Below, in pieces: positions 35,825 to 44,407 of a stretch of DNA of 64,000 nucleotides. Source of the DNA: a bacterium (GTDB taxonomy: Bacteria; Actinomycetota; Acidimicrobiia; Spongiisociales; ZC4RG35); assembly GCA_028823995.1 (NCBI GenBank), contig JAPPFD010000007.1, positions 26,278 to 90,277 on the forward strand, in the 5' to 3' direction. The stretch's first letter is position 1. Every line of letters starts with the position of its first letter. The notes under the pieces are model-generated. The model saw nothing but the letters and a program-made list of their open reading frames with translations, did no database searches and was not told the DNA's origin. The translations under genes were made by a program, and so were the position numbers.

Positions 35825-36606
35825 CAGACGTAAGGCACAAGGTCGACGGTTCCACCCTCCTTGCAAGGATCCACCGGCCGGATCGCGCCAACGCCCTGCG
35901 GCGCCGGACAATTCACGAACTCGAAGCCCTGTTGGTTGCGGCCGAAGCTTCCGAGCCCGACTCCGCCGGACTGCCGGGCGCCTGCATCACGGGGGTGGTC
36001 ATCACCGGGGGCCCCAAACGCTTCAGCGCAGGCGCTGACCTAGCCACGCTTACCGGAACGGTCAAGGACCTGGAGTTCGACGACGCCCTCGAACAACTGT
36101 GTCACCGGATAATCCACAGCCCGCTGCCGGTGGTTGCCGCCGTCGAGGGCGCCTGCTTCGGCGCGGCCGTCGACCTGGCATGGGCTTGTGATGCAGTGGT
36201 CATTTCGGAGGAGGCACGCGTCGCCCTGCCCTCCACCAGTTTGGGAATCCTGTACAACCCGCTGTCGGTGGCCCGCCTGCACTCCCGGCTCGGTTCCTCC
36301 ACCCTTCGCCGTCTCATGGTTCTCCAACAGGAACTGGAGGGGCGGGAACTTCCGCCTGGCTCGGCCGAGGTGACACCACCGGGTGCTGCGGCTTCGACCG
36401 CCGTGCGCCTTGTGCAAGGGGTGTCCGCGGAAGGCGGCGCGATGGCGGCCACCAAGGCTCTCCTGGCGTCTTTGGACAGCAGAGCCCGGTTCGACCCCGC
36501 ACGATGGCAGGTGGAGCGAGAAGCCCTGTTGGCCTCAACCGCCCGCCGGGAGGCCCTCGAGGCCCGCCGGGCCTCGATCACGAAAGAGAAACGGCCCCAA
36601 GCCTGA
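35821..36606 (+). CDS. Enoyl-CoA hydratase/isomerase (crotonase) family protein
   Basis: 261 residues, ATG overlapping the amidase stop (ATGA). Crotonase fold: N-terminal 'ARIHRPDRANALRRRTIHEL', oxyanion loops 'GGPKRFSAGADLATL' and 'VEGACFGAAVDLAWACD'. The usual second loop catalytic Glu (PExxLG) reads 'LPSTSLGILYNP', so the hydratase glutamate appears absent. It may therefore be an isomerase, hydrolase or ring-cleaving variant. Last gene of the operon. Confidence 0.85.
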   Translation: MTDVRHKVDGSTLLARIHRPDRANALRRRTIHELEALLVAAEASEPDSAGLPGACITGVVITGGPKRFSAGADLATLTGTVKDLEFDDALEQLCHRIIHSPLPVVAAVEGACFGAAVDLAWACDAVVISEEARVALPSTSLGILYNPLSVARLHSRLGSSTLRRLMVLQQELEGRELPPGSAEVTPPGAAASTAVRLVQGVSAEGGAMAATKALLASLDSRARFDPARWQVEREALLASTARREALEARRASITKEKRPQA

Positions 36607-36668
36607 ACGATCCAACCCCTCCTGGGCGTCTCGCTCCTTGTTGACACCTGCCGGTCCCGGGCGGCGGG

Positions 36669-39068
36669 TCAGCGACTGTTCTCCCGCTCTTCCCGGCGAC
36701 CCGCGGAGACCGATGAGGTGACAAGACTCAGAACATGTGGGGCGGTGATCGGGGTGCGGGTGATCTCTGCGACGCCCAGGTCCGACAGCGCCTCCTCGAC
36801 GGCGGATGCGATGGCGGGCGCAGGACCGATGATCCCCGCCTCGCCGGATCCCTTGGCGCCCCACGGCATGGCCGGCGCCGGGGATTGGAAGTGGCGGACC
36901 ACCATGTTCGGTATCTCGGTGGCGGTGGGCAGGTGGTAGTCGAGGAACGACGTCGACATCGGGTTCCCCCATTCGTCGTAATGGAGTTTCTCCAGGAGTG
37001 CGCCGCCGATTCCCTGTGCTATCCCGCCCACCACCTGCCCCCTGACGATCTGGGGGTTGATGACCGTGCCGCAGTCATGGGCCACGATGTACTCGAGGAC
37101 CCGCACCTTCCCGGTGCCGACGTCCACGGACACGACCGCCCCGTGGGAGGCGTTGGTGTAGGTGGCGCAGCCATTGAGCCGCCCAAACTCGTCGGGATGG
37201 TGCTCGATGCCGGGAGGCTCGTAGCTGGCGGTGGCCTGCATGCCGGGTTTCACCCCTTCGGGCAGGTCGATGGTGCGAATGTTGGCAACCGTGGCGACGT
37301 CCCGCCACGTCACCGACGCTCCGGGCGTTCCGCGGACGCTGAACCGTCCGTCCTGAACCGTGATGTCGTCCGGCGACGCCTCCATCAGGTGAGCTGCGAT
37401 GCGGGTCGCCTTGTCCATCACAACGTCGGCGGCTTCCCGGAGGGCGCCCGAGGCCACGTTGGTGCTCCTGCTCCCCCAACTGCCGAGCCCGTAGGGAGTC
37501 CGGTCGGTGTCACCCATGACGATCCGGACCTGGTCGCGCCCGACGCCCAGCGCCTCTGCGGCGAGCGAGGTCAGCATGGACTCGAGGCCCTGGCCCGAGG
37601 TGGAGACGCCCACCGAAACCACGGCGGTGCCGTCGGGGTTCATCCTGACCGAGCACGAGTCGAAAGAGGTCCAGTGCCCGCTGGTGGCGAAATACGACGG
37701 GGTCACGCCCTCGATGTAGCTGACCACGCCCGATCCCAGCCGGACATGAGGGTCATGGGCGAGCCGCGCCTGCCATCGGTCAAGGCTCTCCGAGGTGAGG
37801 CGAGCGGTCTCCTCGAAGGCCTGGCGGTGACTCCCGGAGTCGACGATGGCGCCGGACGACGTCCGGTAGGGGAGGTCGTCCGGGCCTAAGAGGTTGCGAC
37901 GTCTGATCTCCCGCCGTTCGATCCCCAGGCGGTCGGCGGCCTTGTCCATCAGGCGTTCCATAGCGAATACGGCCTCCGGAATCCCGAAGCCCCGGTAGGC
38001 GCCGCAGGGAGTCTTGTTGGTCGCTACGGCAATGACGCCCACCGACTGGTGGGGGATCCGGTACGGGCCGGTGATTTGGCTGACGGCTGCGAAGGCGGGC
38101 GAGAAGCCGTAGGGGTACATCTCAGCGGCTCCCAGGTCTTGTATGGCCATCCCACGCACCGCTCGGAACCGCCCGTCCCCATCGACGGCCGCCTCGAGGT
38201 CGAGGGTCAGGTCGCGGGCGTGACAGGCCGAAATCAGATGTTCCCTCCGGTCCTCGATCCACCGCACCGGCCTCCCGAGCCTCATGGCCAACCAGGGGAT
38301 CGTCACCTCCTCTGTGTAGAACTCCGCCTTGACGCCGAACCCTCCTCCCACATCCGGGGCGATCACGCGGATGTCCGTCTCGTCCAAGGGGAGGCAGTAG
38401 GACAGCATGGTGCGGGCGATGTGGGGAAACTGGGTGGACGTCCAGACCGTGAGCCGGCCATCCCGGTACTCGGCCGCCACTCCCCTCGTCTCCATGGGCA
38501 CGCCGGCGTGCCGGCCGACCTGGTACCGGCCGGAGACGGTGGTCCTTCCCTCGAAGGCGGCCATCGCATCCGGGTTGGTAACCGCCGATTGGATCACGAT
38601 GTTGTCCGGCCACTCCGGGTACAGGAGGGGAGCATCGGCGGCCAGGGCCTCGTCCACGGAGACCGCCGGATCGAGCGGTTCGAGTTCCGCGGACACGAGG
38701 TCGCGGGCGTCCTCCGCCTCGTACCGGTCATGCGCCACCACCACCGCGATGGGCGCCCCCACGTAGCGGACCCTGCCCCGCGCCAGGGGGAAGATGGCCA
38801 CCGGCCGGGCGTTGCGGTCGAAGTCCGGGAAGGGTGAGACATCGGTCATGTCGTCCGCGGTGAATGCCCCCGCCACCCCGGGAAGCCCCATGGCGTCGGC
38901 CGTGTCCACGCTCTCGATCAGGGCATGGGGCAGCGGGCTCCGGTAGAAGGCGGCGTCGAGCATCCCGGGCAGGGACACGTCTGCGACGAACCGCGCTCCG
39001 CCCGACAGCAGACGGTCGTCCTCGACGCGGGCCACATGAGCGCCGATGTGGCTGGGACGGGAGGTCAT
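36669..39068 (-). CDS. Molybdenum hydroxylase large subunit (xanthine dehydrogenase/CoxL family)
   Basis: 799 residues from ATG 39068 (ATGA overlap with small subunit). Molybdopterin-cytosine-dinucleotide-binding hydroxylase with 'GGGFGVKAEFYTEE', 'CGAYRGFGIPEAV' (A357-Y-R-G; form-I CoxL AYRCSFR is not present, so not an aerobic CO dehydrogenase), and catalytic Glu743 in GSGEAG. Hydroxylates an aromatic N-heterocycle or aldehyde with water-derived oxygen. Forms an LMS heterotrimer with the next two genes. Converges on the catabolic operon. Confidence 0.92.
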   Translation of the reverse strand: MTSRPSHIGAHVARVEDDRLLSGGARFVADVSLPGMLDAAFYRSPLPHALIESVDTADAMGLPGVAGAFTADDMTDVSPFPDFDRNARPVAIFPLARGRVRYVGAPIAVVVAHDRYEAEDARDLVSAELEPLDPAVSVDEALAADAPLLYPEWPDNIVIQSAVTNPDAMAAFEGRTTVSGRYQVGRHAGVPMETRGVAAEYRDGRLTVWTSTQFPHIARTMLSYCLPLDETDIRVIAPDVGGGFGVKAEFYTEEVTIPWLAMRLGRPVRWIEDRREHLISACHARDLTLDLEAAVDGDGRFRAVRGMAIQDLGAAEMYPYGFSPAFAAVSQITGPYRIPHQSVGVIAVATNKTPCGAYRGFGIPEAVFAMERLMDKAADRLGIERREIRRRNLLGPDDLPYRTSSGAIVDSGSHRQAFEETARLTSESLDRWQARLAHDPHVRLGSGVVSYIEGVTPSYFATSGHWTSFDSCSVRMNPDGTAVVSVGVSTSGQGLESMLTSLAAEALGVGRDQVRIVMGDTDRTPYGLGSWGSRSTNVASGALREAADVVMDKATRIAAHLMEASPDDITVQDGRFSVRGTPGASVTWRDVATVANIRTIDLPEGVKPGMQATASYEPPGIEHHPDEFGRLNGCATYTNASHGAVVSVDVGTGKVRVLEYIVAHDCGTVINPQIVRGQVVGGIAQGIGGALLEKLHYDEWGNPMSTSFLDYHLPTATEIPNMVVRHFQSPAPAMPWGAKGSGEAGIIGPAPAIASAVEEALSDLGVAEITRTPITAPHVLSLVTSSVSAGRREERENSR

Positions 39069-39553
39069 CGGTCCCGCCCCCAGGCCGCCATCACCGCGTC
39101 CACGATCCCCTCGTAGCCGGTACACCGGCACAGGTTGCCGGACAGGAGTTCCCGGACGCTCTCCTCATCGGGGTATTCGTCCGCCGTCACGCCGGCCAGC
39201 GTGGTCAAAAAGCCTGGCGTGCAGAAGCCGCATTGGAGACCGTGGTGTTCCCTGAACGCCTGCTGCATCGGGTTGAGACCGTCCTCGGGCGTGATTCCCT
39301 CCACGGTGGTCACATCGCATCCGTCGGCTTGGACCCCCAGCATGATGCAAGACCGGACGGGCCGGCCTTCCACGAGCACCGTGCACGCGCCGCACGAGCC
39401 CTGCTCACACCCGATGTGGGTCCCCGTGAGGCCCAGGTCTTCACGCAGAACGTCCACCAGAAGCCTGCGGGCGTCCACCGTCAGTTCAACCGGTCGACCG
39501 TTCACCGACATCGACACGGGCAGGCGCCCGGCGGGCTGGCGGACCGGCTTCAC
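39065..39553 (-). CDS. Molybdenum hydroxylase 2Fe-2S small subunit
   Basis: 162 residues. Plant-type 2Fe-2S centre C49, C54, C57 and C69 and alpha-helical proximal centre C108, C111, C142, C144 (LQCGFCTPGF, LCRCTGY) are all intact. Transfers electrons from molybdenum to FAD. Overlaps both neighbours by four bases, indicating tight translational coupling and 1:1:1 stoichiometry. Confidence 0.94.
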   Translation of the reverse strand: MKPVRQPAGRLPVSMSVNGRPVELTVDARRLLVDVLREDLGLTGTHIGCEQGSCGACTVLVEGRPVRSCIMLGVQADGCDVTTVEGITPEDGLNPMQQAFREHHGLQCGFCTPGFLTTLAGVTADEYPDEESVRELLSGNLCRCTGYEGIVDAVMAAWGRDR

Positions 39554-40407
39554 CGGGTCATCTCCACGAGGGCTCGCCGCACCAGTTCCCCGGACACCCG
39601 CGCCCGGTAGGCGGCGTCGGCATGGACGTCCTCGGAGTCGGCTCGGGCAGTGCGCCTGGTCAGAGCCGCCACCTGGTCGAGAAGGTCCCCGGTGACCCGC
39701 TGTCCCTCCAGTCGAGCTTCCACTTCGCCGAGGCGCTGGGGGGACCCTCCCACCCCGAAAAGCGCCAGGGAAACGTCTCTCACCTTCCCCGCCCGGGTGG
39801 TGACAAGCTCTCCGGCCACCCCCGCGATCGCGAAGTCGCCCGACCGCGGGGCCACCTCGGCAACGGCGGCCCGAGTCTTCTTGGAAGCCGGGAAACGGAC
39901 CTCCATAAGTATCTCGTCTTGAGCCAGAGCGGTGGTGAAGGGTCCCAGGAAGAACCGGTCGGCGGGGATTTGCCGAACGCCCGTCGCCGACCGGACGACC
40001 ATGGTGGCGCCCAGGGCGAGGGCGACCGCCGGCATCTCCGCCGCCGGGTCAGCGTGGGCAATGCTCCCCGCCACGGTGCCCCGCATGCGGTTCTGAAGGT
40101 GACCGACGAAAGGAAGAGCCTTCTTGAGCAGGGGGCAGAAGCGCGCCACCTCGCTCGAGCGCTCCACCGCGTTCTGCGTGACCGCCGCGCCGACCCGCAG
40201 CATCCCGCGTTCCACCACAAGCCGCCGGAGTTCTGTAACCAATACGATGTCCACCAAGACCGCTGGACGGGCCAGGCGGAAGTTCAACAGCGGTATCAGA
40301 CTCTGACCCCCCGCCAGCACCCTTGCTTTATCCCCGTATTCGGACAGGATGCCGAGCACCTCGTCGAGGCTCTCCGGCCGGGCGTACTTGAATGGTGGCG
40401 GCTTCAC
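39550..40407 (-). CDS. Molybdenum hydroxylase FAD-binding medium subunit
   Basis: 285 residues, first gene of the three-gene operon. FAD-binding PCMH-type wording: 'ARVLAGGQSLIPLLNFRL' and 'RGTVAGSIAHADPAAEMP', with C-terminal CO dehydrogenase flavoprotein domain. Passes electrons from the small subunit to an acceptor such as quinone or a soluble carrier. The gene order FAD, Fe-S, Mo matches coxMSL-like hydroxylases. Confidence 0.93.
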   Translation of the reverse strand: MKPPPFKYARPESLDEVLGILSEYGDKARVLAGGQSLIPLLNFRLARPAVLVDIVLVTELRRLVVERGMLRVGAAVTQNAVERSSEVARFCPLLKKALPFVGHLQNRMRGTVAGSIAHADPAAEMPAVALALGATMVVRSATGVRQIPADRFFLGPFTTALAQDEILMEVRFPASKKTRAAVAEVAPRSGDFAIAGVAGELVTTRAGKVRDVSLALFGVGGSPQRLGEVEARLEGQRVTGDLLDQVAALTRRTARADSEDVHADAAYRARVSGELVRRALVEMTR

Positions 40408-40616
40408 AGAAGAGACATCGGAATGCCCACACTACTACCGACCCTCTTCAAGCAATCGCCGGTGACCGCCAAGGCCCATGGTTGTCTACGGGTAGCCACC
40501 ACCCCACGATATTCGGTGGGTGCAGTTGTGTGGGACGGTTTGGGCAAGCTGGTTGGTGGCGTGTTTGCCACCACACCTGAGGGTCAACAGGGCGACACCC
40601 GGAAGGGTCGCTGACG

Positions 40617-40685
40617 GACATATTTCGGCAACATTCGGTCGTCATAGTTACGGGCATGACAGAAGCTTCAAGAAAGGAGCAGAAC
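40617..40685 (+). promoter_or_regulatory. Conserved leader of repeat lipoprotein B
   Basis: Begins GACATATTTCGGCAACATT and ends AAAGGAG before ATG 40686. Aligns with 15755-15827. The shared GACATATTT, GCAACATT, GGCAT and CTTCAAG-AAAGGAG blocks suggest the promoter duplicated with the gene or is under selection. Confidence 0.55.
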
Positions 40686-42170
40686 ATGAAGCGTTTGAGG
40701 TTTTTGACCAGGAACCGCCTGATCGGGGCGGTTCTTGGTACGGTGCTCACAGCAGGCGTGCTGGTCGGTTGTGGCGCCGGTAACGAGGGCTCCGAAGGCC
40801 CGGAGTCCGGAGTTGAGGGCACCACGGAACAAAGCGGCGAAGGCGGCGGCGAGCACGGCGCCGGCGGCGAAGGAACCGGCGGCGAGAGCGGCGGCGAAGG
40901 CGGATCGGGCGGCGAAGAGGCCAGCGGCAACATGTTGACGCTGAACCAGACCTTCGACCAGACCCGGGCCGGCGCCCGGCTGGTCATCGGCTACGACGCC
41001 TCCACCAACTCGTTCGTGGGGACCGTGGAGAACACCACCAACAACACTCTCACCCGGGTGAGGATCGAGGCTCACCTCTCCAACGGAGTCGAACTCGGTC
41101 CGACCACCCCGGTGGACTTGGCGCCCGGTGAGATCCTGGCGGTCGACCTTCCGGCCACGGCCCAGCCGTTCACCGGATGGACCCCCCACGCCGAGGTCGG
41201 CGGAGGCGAAGGAACCGGCGGCGAGTCCGGTGTTGAAGGACCCGAAGGCAGCGGCACCGAGGGCGGTAACGAAACCGGTGTTGAAGGACCCGAAGGCAGC
41301 GGTGTCGAACTGAACGAGGCGGCCATGTCGAGCCCGGTGGTTCCTCTCGACCAGACGTGGAACGGCAACCTCGGCGGATTGGCTGTTTCTGCCTGGTACG
41401 ACGCGGCCACCCAGACTGTCCACAGCACCGTGCAGAACACCACCTCGCAGGCGCTCTGCTACGTGCAGGCCGAACCCCACCTGAAGTCGGGAACGCAGAC
41501 GGTAGGAGAACTCGGTCCCGACGTGCTCGGACACCTGAGCCCCGGACAAACCGCCACCTCCAGCGTGGCGCTCTCCACCGAACCCGCACTTGCGGGGGTC
41601 TCCTTCGACGGATACGTCATCCACATGGAGATCTTCGACTGCGCAGGCTCCGGTCCGGTGCCCCACACCGGAGGAGAAGGCGGCGGAGGCGAAGGCGCCG
41701 GCGGTGAAGGCCACGGACCCGGCGGCGAAGGCGGAAGCGAGAGCGGAAGCGAAGGCGGATCCGGTGGCGAAGAAGGTAGCGGCAACATGTTGACGTTGGA
41801 CCAGACCTTCGACCAAACCCGGGCCGGCGCCCGGCTGATCCTCGGCTACGACGCCTCCACCAACTCGTTCAAGGGCACGGTGGAGAACACCACCAACAAC
41901 ACCCTCACCCGGGTCAGGATCGAGGTTCACCTCTCCAACGGAGTCGAACTCGGTCCGACCACCCCCGTGGACATGGCCCCCGGCCAGATCCTGGCGGTTG
42001 ACCTACCGGCCACAGCCCAGTCGTTCACCGGATGGACGCCACATGCCGAGGTCGGCAGCGGCGAAGGCGGTGGCGGCGGGGAAGGCAGCGAAGGCGGCGG
42101 TCGTGAAGGCGGCAACGAACACGGCTCCGGCGGAGAACACGGCAGCGGCGGCGAAGGAGACAGCGGCTAA
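40686..42170 (+). CDS. Gly/Glu-rich repeat lipoprotein B
   Basis: 494 residues from ATG 40686 with AAAGGAG upstream. Lipobox near LVGC. Same plan as 15828-17279: two near-identical outer modules ('TFDQTRAGARL', 'GTVENTTNNTLTRVRIE.HLSNGVELGPTTPVD.APG') around a diverged central module ending 'EIFDCAGSGPVPH', with GEGG-rich linkers. Linkers differ in length and in local repeats (GVEGPEGSG twice). Paralogy covers leader, coding region and hairpin. Likely surface or matrix protein. Confidence 0.8.
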   Translation: MKRLRFLTRNRLIGAVLGTVLTAGVLVGCGAGNEGSEGPESGVEGTTEQSGEGGGEHGAGGEGTGGESGGEGGSGGEEASGNMLTLNQTFDQTRAGARLVIGYDASTNSFVGTVENTTNNTLTRVRIEAHLSNGVELGPTTPVDLAPGEILAVDLPATAQPFTGWTPHAEVGGGEGTGGESGVEGPEGSGTEGGNETGVEGPEGSGVELNEAAMSSPVVPLDQTWNGNLGGLAVSAWYDAATQTVHSTVQNTTSQALCYVQAEPHLKSGTQTVGELGPDVLGHLSPGQTATSSVALSTEPALAGVSFDGYVIHMEIFDCAGSGPVPHTGGEGGGGEGAGGEGHGPGGEGGSESGSEGGSGGEEGSGNMLTLDQTFDQTRAGARLILGYDASTNSFKGTVENTTNNTLTRVRIEVHLSNGVELGPTTPVDMAPGQILAVDLPATAQSFTGWTPHAEVGSGEGGGGGEGSEGGGREGGNEHGSGGEHGSGGEGDSG

Positions 42171-42197
42171 ACCCCCAACCCGACACCGCCAACAACA

Positions 42198-42232
42198 GAG
42201 GCTCCGGTTCCGAACATCGGAACCGGAGCCTC
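42198..42232 (+). terminator. Perfect 16-bp hairpin after repeat lipoprotein B
   Basis: Arms GAGGCTCCGGTTCCGA and TCGGAACCGGAGCCTC with a 3-base loop, 27 bases after the stop. Shares its 14-base core with the hairpin at 17306-17336. Confidence 0.7.
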
Positions 42233-42369
42233 CCCGCGTGCAAAGAGCCCTGACCTGCCGCTGAATCGGCCGTAACCGGGAGGCATCACAGTTCAAGAGG
42301 GCGACACTACAAATCGAGGCGCCCTGTGGGCTACAGGAAAACCGAAAGGATGGCATCATAAGGGAAGGG

Positions 42370-43134
42370 ATGAGCGATCGGGTTGACTCCGTGGCAGTGA
42401 TCACCGGCGGTGCCAGTGGGATCGGATGGAAAGCCGCCGAATTGCTACTGGAAAGCTGCCCGGATACGGCCTGCGCACTGGTTGATCTGAACGAAGGCCG
42501 GTCGGGGGAGTTGATCGAACGCTTCGGCCGACACCGGGTCCGTTTCGTGCAGTCCGATGTAACTGATCCGGCCGCAGTGAACGCCGCGGTGATGGAGATC
42601 GAGCACTGGAACCGGCCCATCAAAATGCTGGTCACCTGCGCGGGCATCCACATCGTGGGAGACAGCTTCGAGTATCCAAGCGAGCATTGGCGGGAGGTAC
42701 TGAGGGTCCACGTCAACGGGACCTTCTTTTGGTGCCAGGCCGCCGGTCGGGCAATGAGGGAGGCGGGCGGCGGGGCCATAGTGACCGTGGGATCCATCGC
42801 CCAGGACTTCGGGTTTCCCCGCCGGGCCGCCTACACCACGTCCAAGGCGGGGATCGCAGGACTGACCAGGGTGCTGGCCGTGGAGTGGGCGCCGGCGGGG
42901 ATCAGGGTCAACCAGGTGGTCCCGGGAATGGTGGAGACCCCTATGTTGCAGCGAACCGCCGCCCAAGGAGTCCTGGACCTCGAGGCCGTCGCCGCAGAAT
43001 ACCCTCTGGGACGCATCGGGACCACCGGAGACCTGGCCGAAGCCATCGTATTCCTGCTGTCGGAACAAGCAAGTTTCGTCACCGGGGCACTAATGCACGT
43101 GGACGGGGGCTTCCGAGCCCAGCGCCTTGCGTGA
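42370..43134 (+). CDS. Short-chain dehydrogenase/reductase (SDR)
   Basis: 254 residues. Classical SDR: cofactor motif TGGASGIG near residue 12, 'VTCAGI' (variant of NNAG), Ser in 'VTVGSIAQD', Tyr-x3-Lys in 'YTTSKAG', and 'VTGALMHVDGGF'. Oxidoreductase of unknown substrate; resembles 3-ketoacyl-ACP reductases. Start at ATG 42370 has purines immediately adjacent, so the ribosome site spacing is poor. Stand-alone gene. Confidence 0.88.
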   Translation: MSDRVDSVAVITGGASGIGWKAAELLLESCPDTACALVDLNEGRSGELIERFGRHRVRFVQSDVTDPAAVNAAVMEIEHWNRPIKMLVTCAGIHIVGDSFEYPSEHWREVLRVHVNGTFFWCQAAGRAMREAGGGAIVTVGSIAQDFGFPRRAAYTTSKAGIAGLTRVLAVEWAPAGIRVNQVVPGMVETPMLQRTAAQGVLDLEAVAAEYPLGRIGTTGDLAEAIVFLLSEQASFVTGALMHVDGGFRAQRLA

Positions 43135-43264
43135 GGGAGCGCATTCCAAGAACACGCCGCCATAGCCGTCAACGGGTGCAAAGTCAGAAAAAGCCACCAA
43201 TCCGCCGAGCCGGGTACGGTGTGACCTGGGCTGTCTCGTCGAGTTAGGATGATGGGGCACCACC

Positions 43265-43693
43265 ATGCGTTTCGTTATCGGATGGATTGCCGCGGGAACG
43301 TTGCTTGCCTTCTCCGTGTTGATTGCAGTATCCGCTTGGAACACCCGAGAAACCGCTACCTGGGTGGTGATCAGCGTCGGCGTTGCAGGCGGGCTGGGGG
43401 CCGCTCTCAGGTCGGTCGAGTCAGCAACACCGCTTGGCGGAAAGGAACTACTGCTAGCGACTTTGAAACCCATGTTGTCGTTCTCAGCAGGCGCGGCCGC
43501 CTTCCTGAGCATCTTCGCCGCCGAATGCCATGATGTGGCCGGGGTTCCGAGTTGGAAACGCTGCCAGTCATGGTTTGGCACCCCTACCCTCGACTGGCCG
43601 CGCGCACCTCTGTTGGCGCTTGCCCTCGGCCTGGGCATCAGCTACCTGGTCTGGCGGCTCTTAGGGAGGGTGGCCCCAAACCGCGGGGACTAG
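43265..43693 (+). CDS. Membrane protein, function unknown
   Basis: 142 residues, three to four hydrophobic helices ('VIGWIAAGTLLAFSVLIAV', 'ATWVVISVGVAGGLGAAL', 'PMLSFSAGAAAFLSIFAA', 'PLLALALGLGISYLVWRLL'). The loop holds two Cys and a Trp-rich stretch (CHDVAGVPSWKRCQSWFG). No family recognised. Start ATG 43265 has purines GGATGATGGGG upstream. Confidence 0.6.
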   Translation: MRFVIGWIAAGTLLAFSVLIAVSAWNTRETATWVVISVGVAGGLGAALRSVESATPLGGKELLLATLKPMLSFSAGAAAFLSIFAAECHDVAGVPSWKRCQSWFGTPTLDWPRAPLLALALGLGISYLVWRLLGRVAPNRGD

Positions 43694-43820
43694 CGATCCC
43701 GGTATTACACACCTAAGCCAACAGCCAGGTAACCCCTGACCAGGCAGAAACAGGCTGGGTGCTCTTGCAGTGACATGCTTTGATCTCCGGAGCAGCAGAT
43801 ACTCTCAGGGGTGGTGGTGT

Positions 43821-44330
43821 ATGTCTAACCAGCGATGGGCGACCCGGCGATTAGCAATCGCCTCGTCGGTGGGCGTCGCCGGCTGTGTAACGGGCCTGGT
43901 TTGGCGGCAATCGCGGCTGGCGGGACTGGAGTTGCTCGACAGTCGGGGCTGGTACACACCGCCAGAAGCGGCGGCCCTGTTCGACGCCCTCAACCAACTC
44001 GACGGGAGCGCGAGGGACGTCTATGCGATCACCGCGCTCACCATCGACATGGTCTTTCCGGCGTCCTACGGCTTGCTGTTGGCGATCCTGTTGCACCGGC
44101 TTTTTCGAGGCGGGACGCTATTGCATCTGCTGCCGTTGGCGCTCGCCTCGGCGGATGTGTTGGAGAACATAACCGTTGCTGCGCTGGCGTTCAGCTACGA
44201 CGGTGCGGCGACTCCGCTGGCGTGGCTGGCCGCCGTGTTCACCCTGATCAAGACAGTGCTGATCGTGGCGACGCTGGCTGTGGTATTCCTAGGCGGAGTG
44301 CAGCGCCTGCGGGCAGGCATTCGGCATTAA
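43821..44330 (+). CDS. Membrane protein, function unknown
   Basis: 169 residues from ATG 43821 (GGGGTGG upstream). Four hydrophobic helices ('LAIASSVGVAGCVTGLVW', 'DMVFPASYGLLLAILLHRLF', 'LLPLALASADVLENITVAAL', 'WLAAVFTLIKTVLIVATLAVVFL'). 'SRGWYTPPEAAALFDALNQLDGSARDVYAIT' lies in the first extracytoplasmic loop. A similar small family of actinobacterial membrane proteins exists, but no role is known. Confidence 0.65.
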   Translation: MSNQRWATRRLAIASSVGVAGCVTGLVWRQSRLAGLELLDSRGWYTPPEAAALFDALNQLDGSARDVYAITALTIDMVFPASYGLLLAILLHRLFRGGTLLHLLPLALASADVLENITVAALAFSYDGAATPLAWLAAVFTLIKTVLIVATLAVVFLGGVQRLRAGIRH

Positions 44331-44407
44331 CTCCGATGAGCCGCATGGCGGGCAGGGGAGGAGCCCTTGAGGGCAGGCCTTGACCCTGTGGCCTGCTGTA
44401 ACTGATG

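Noticed and set aside
36669..39068. Aerobic carbon monoxide dehydrogenase
   Set aside because: The CoxL form-I active-site motif AYRCSFR is absent; the position reads AYRGFG.
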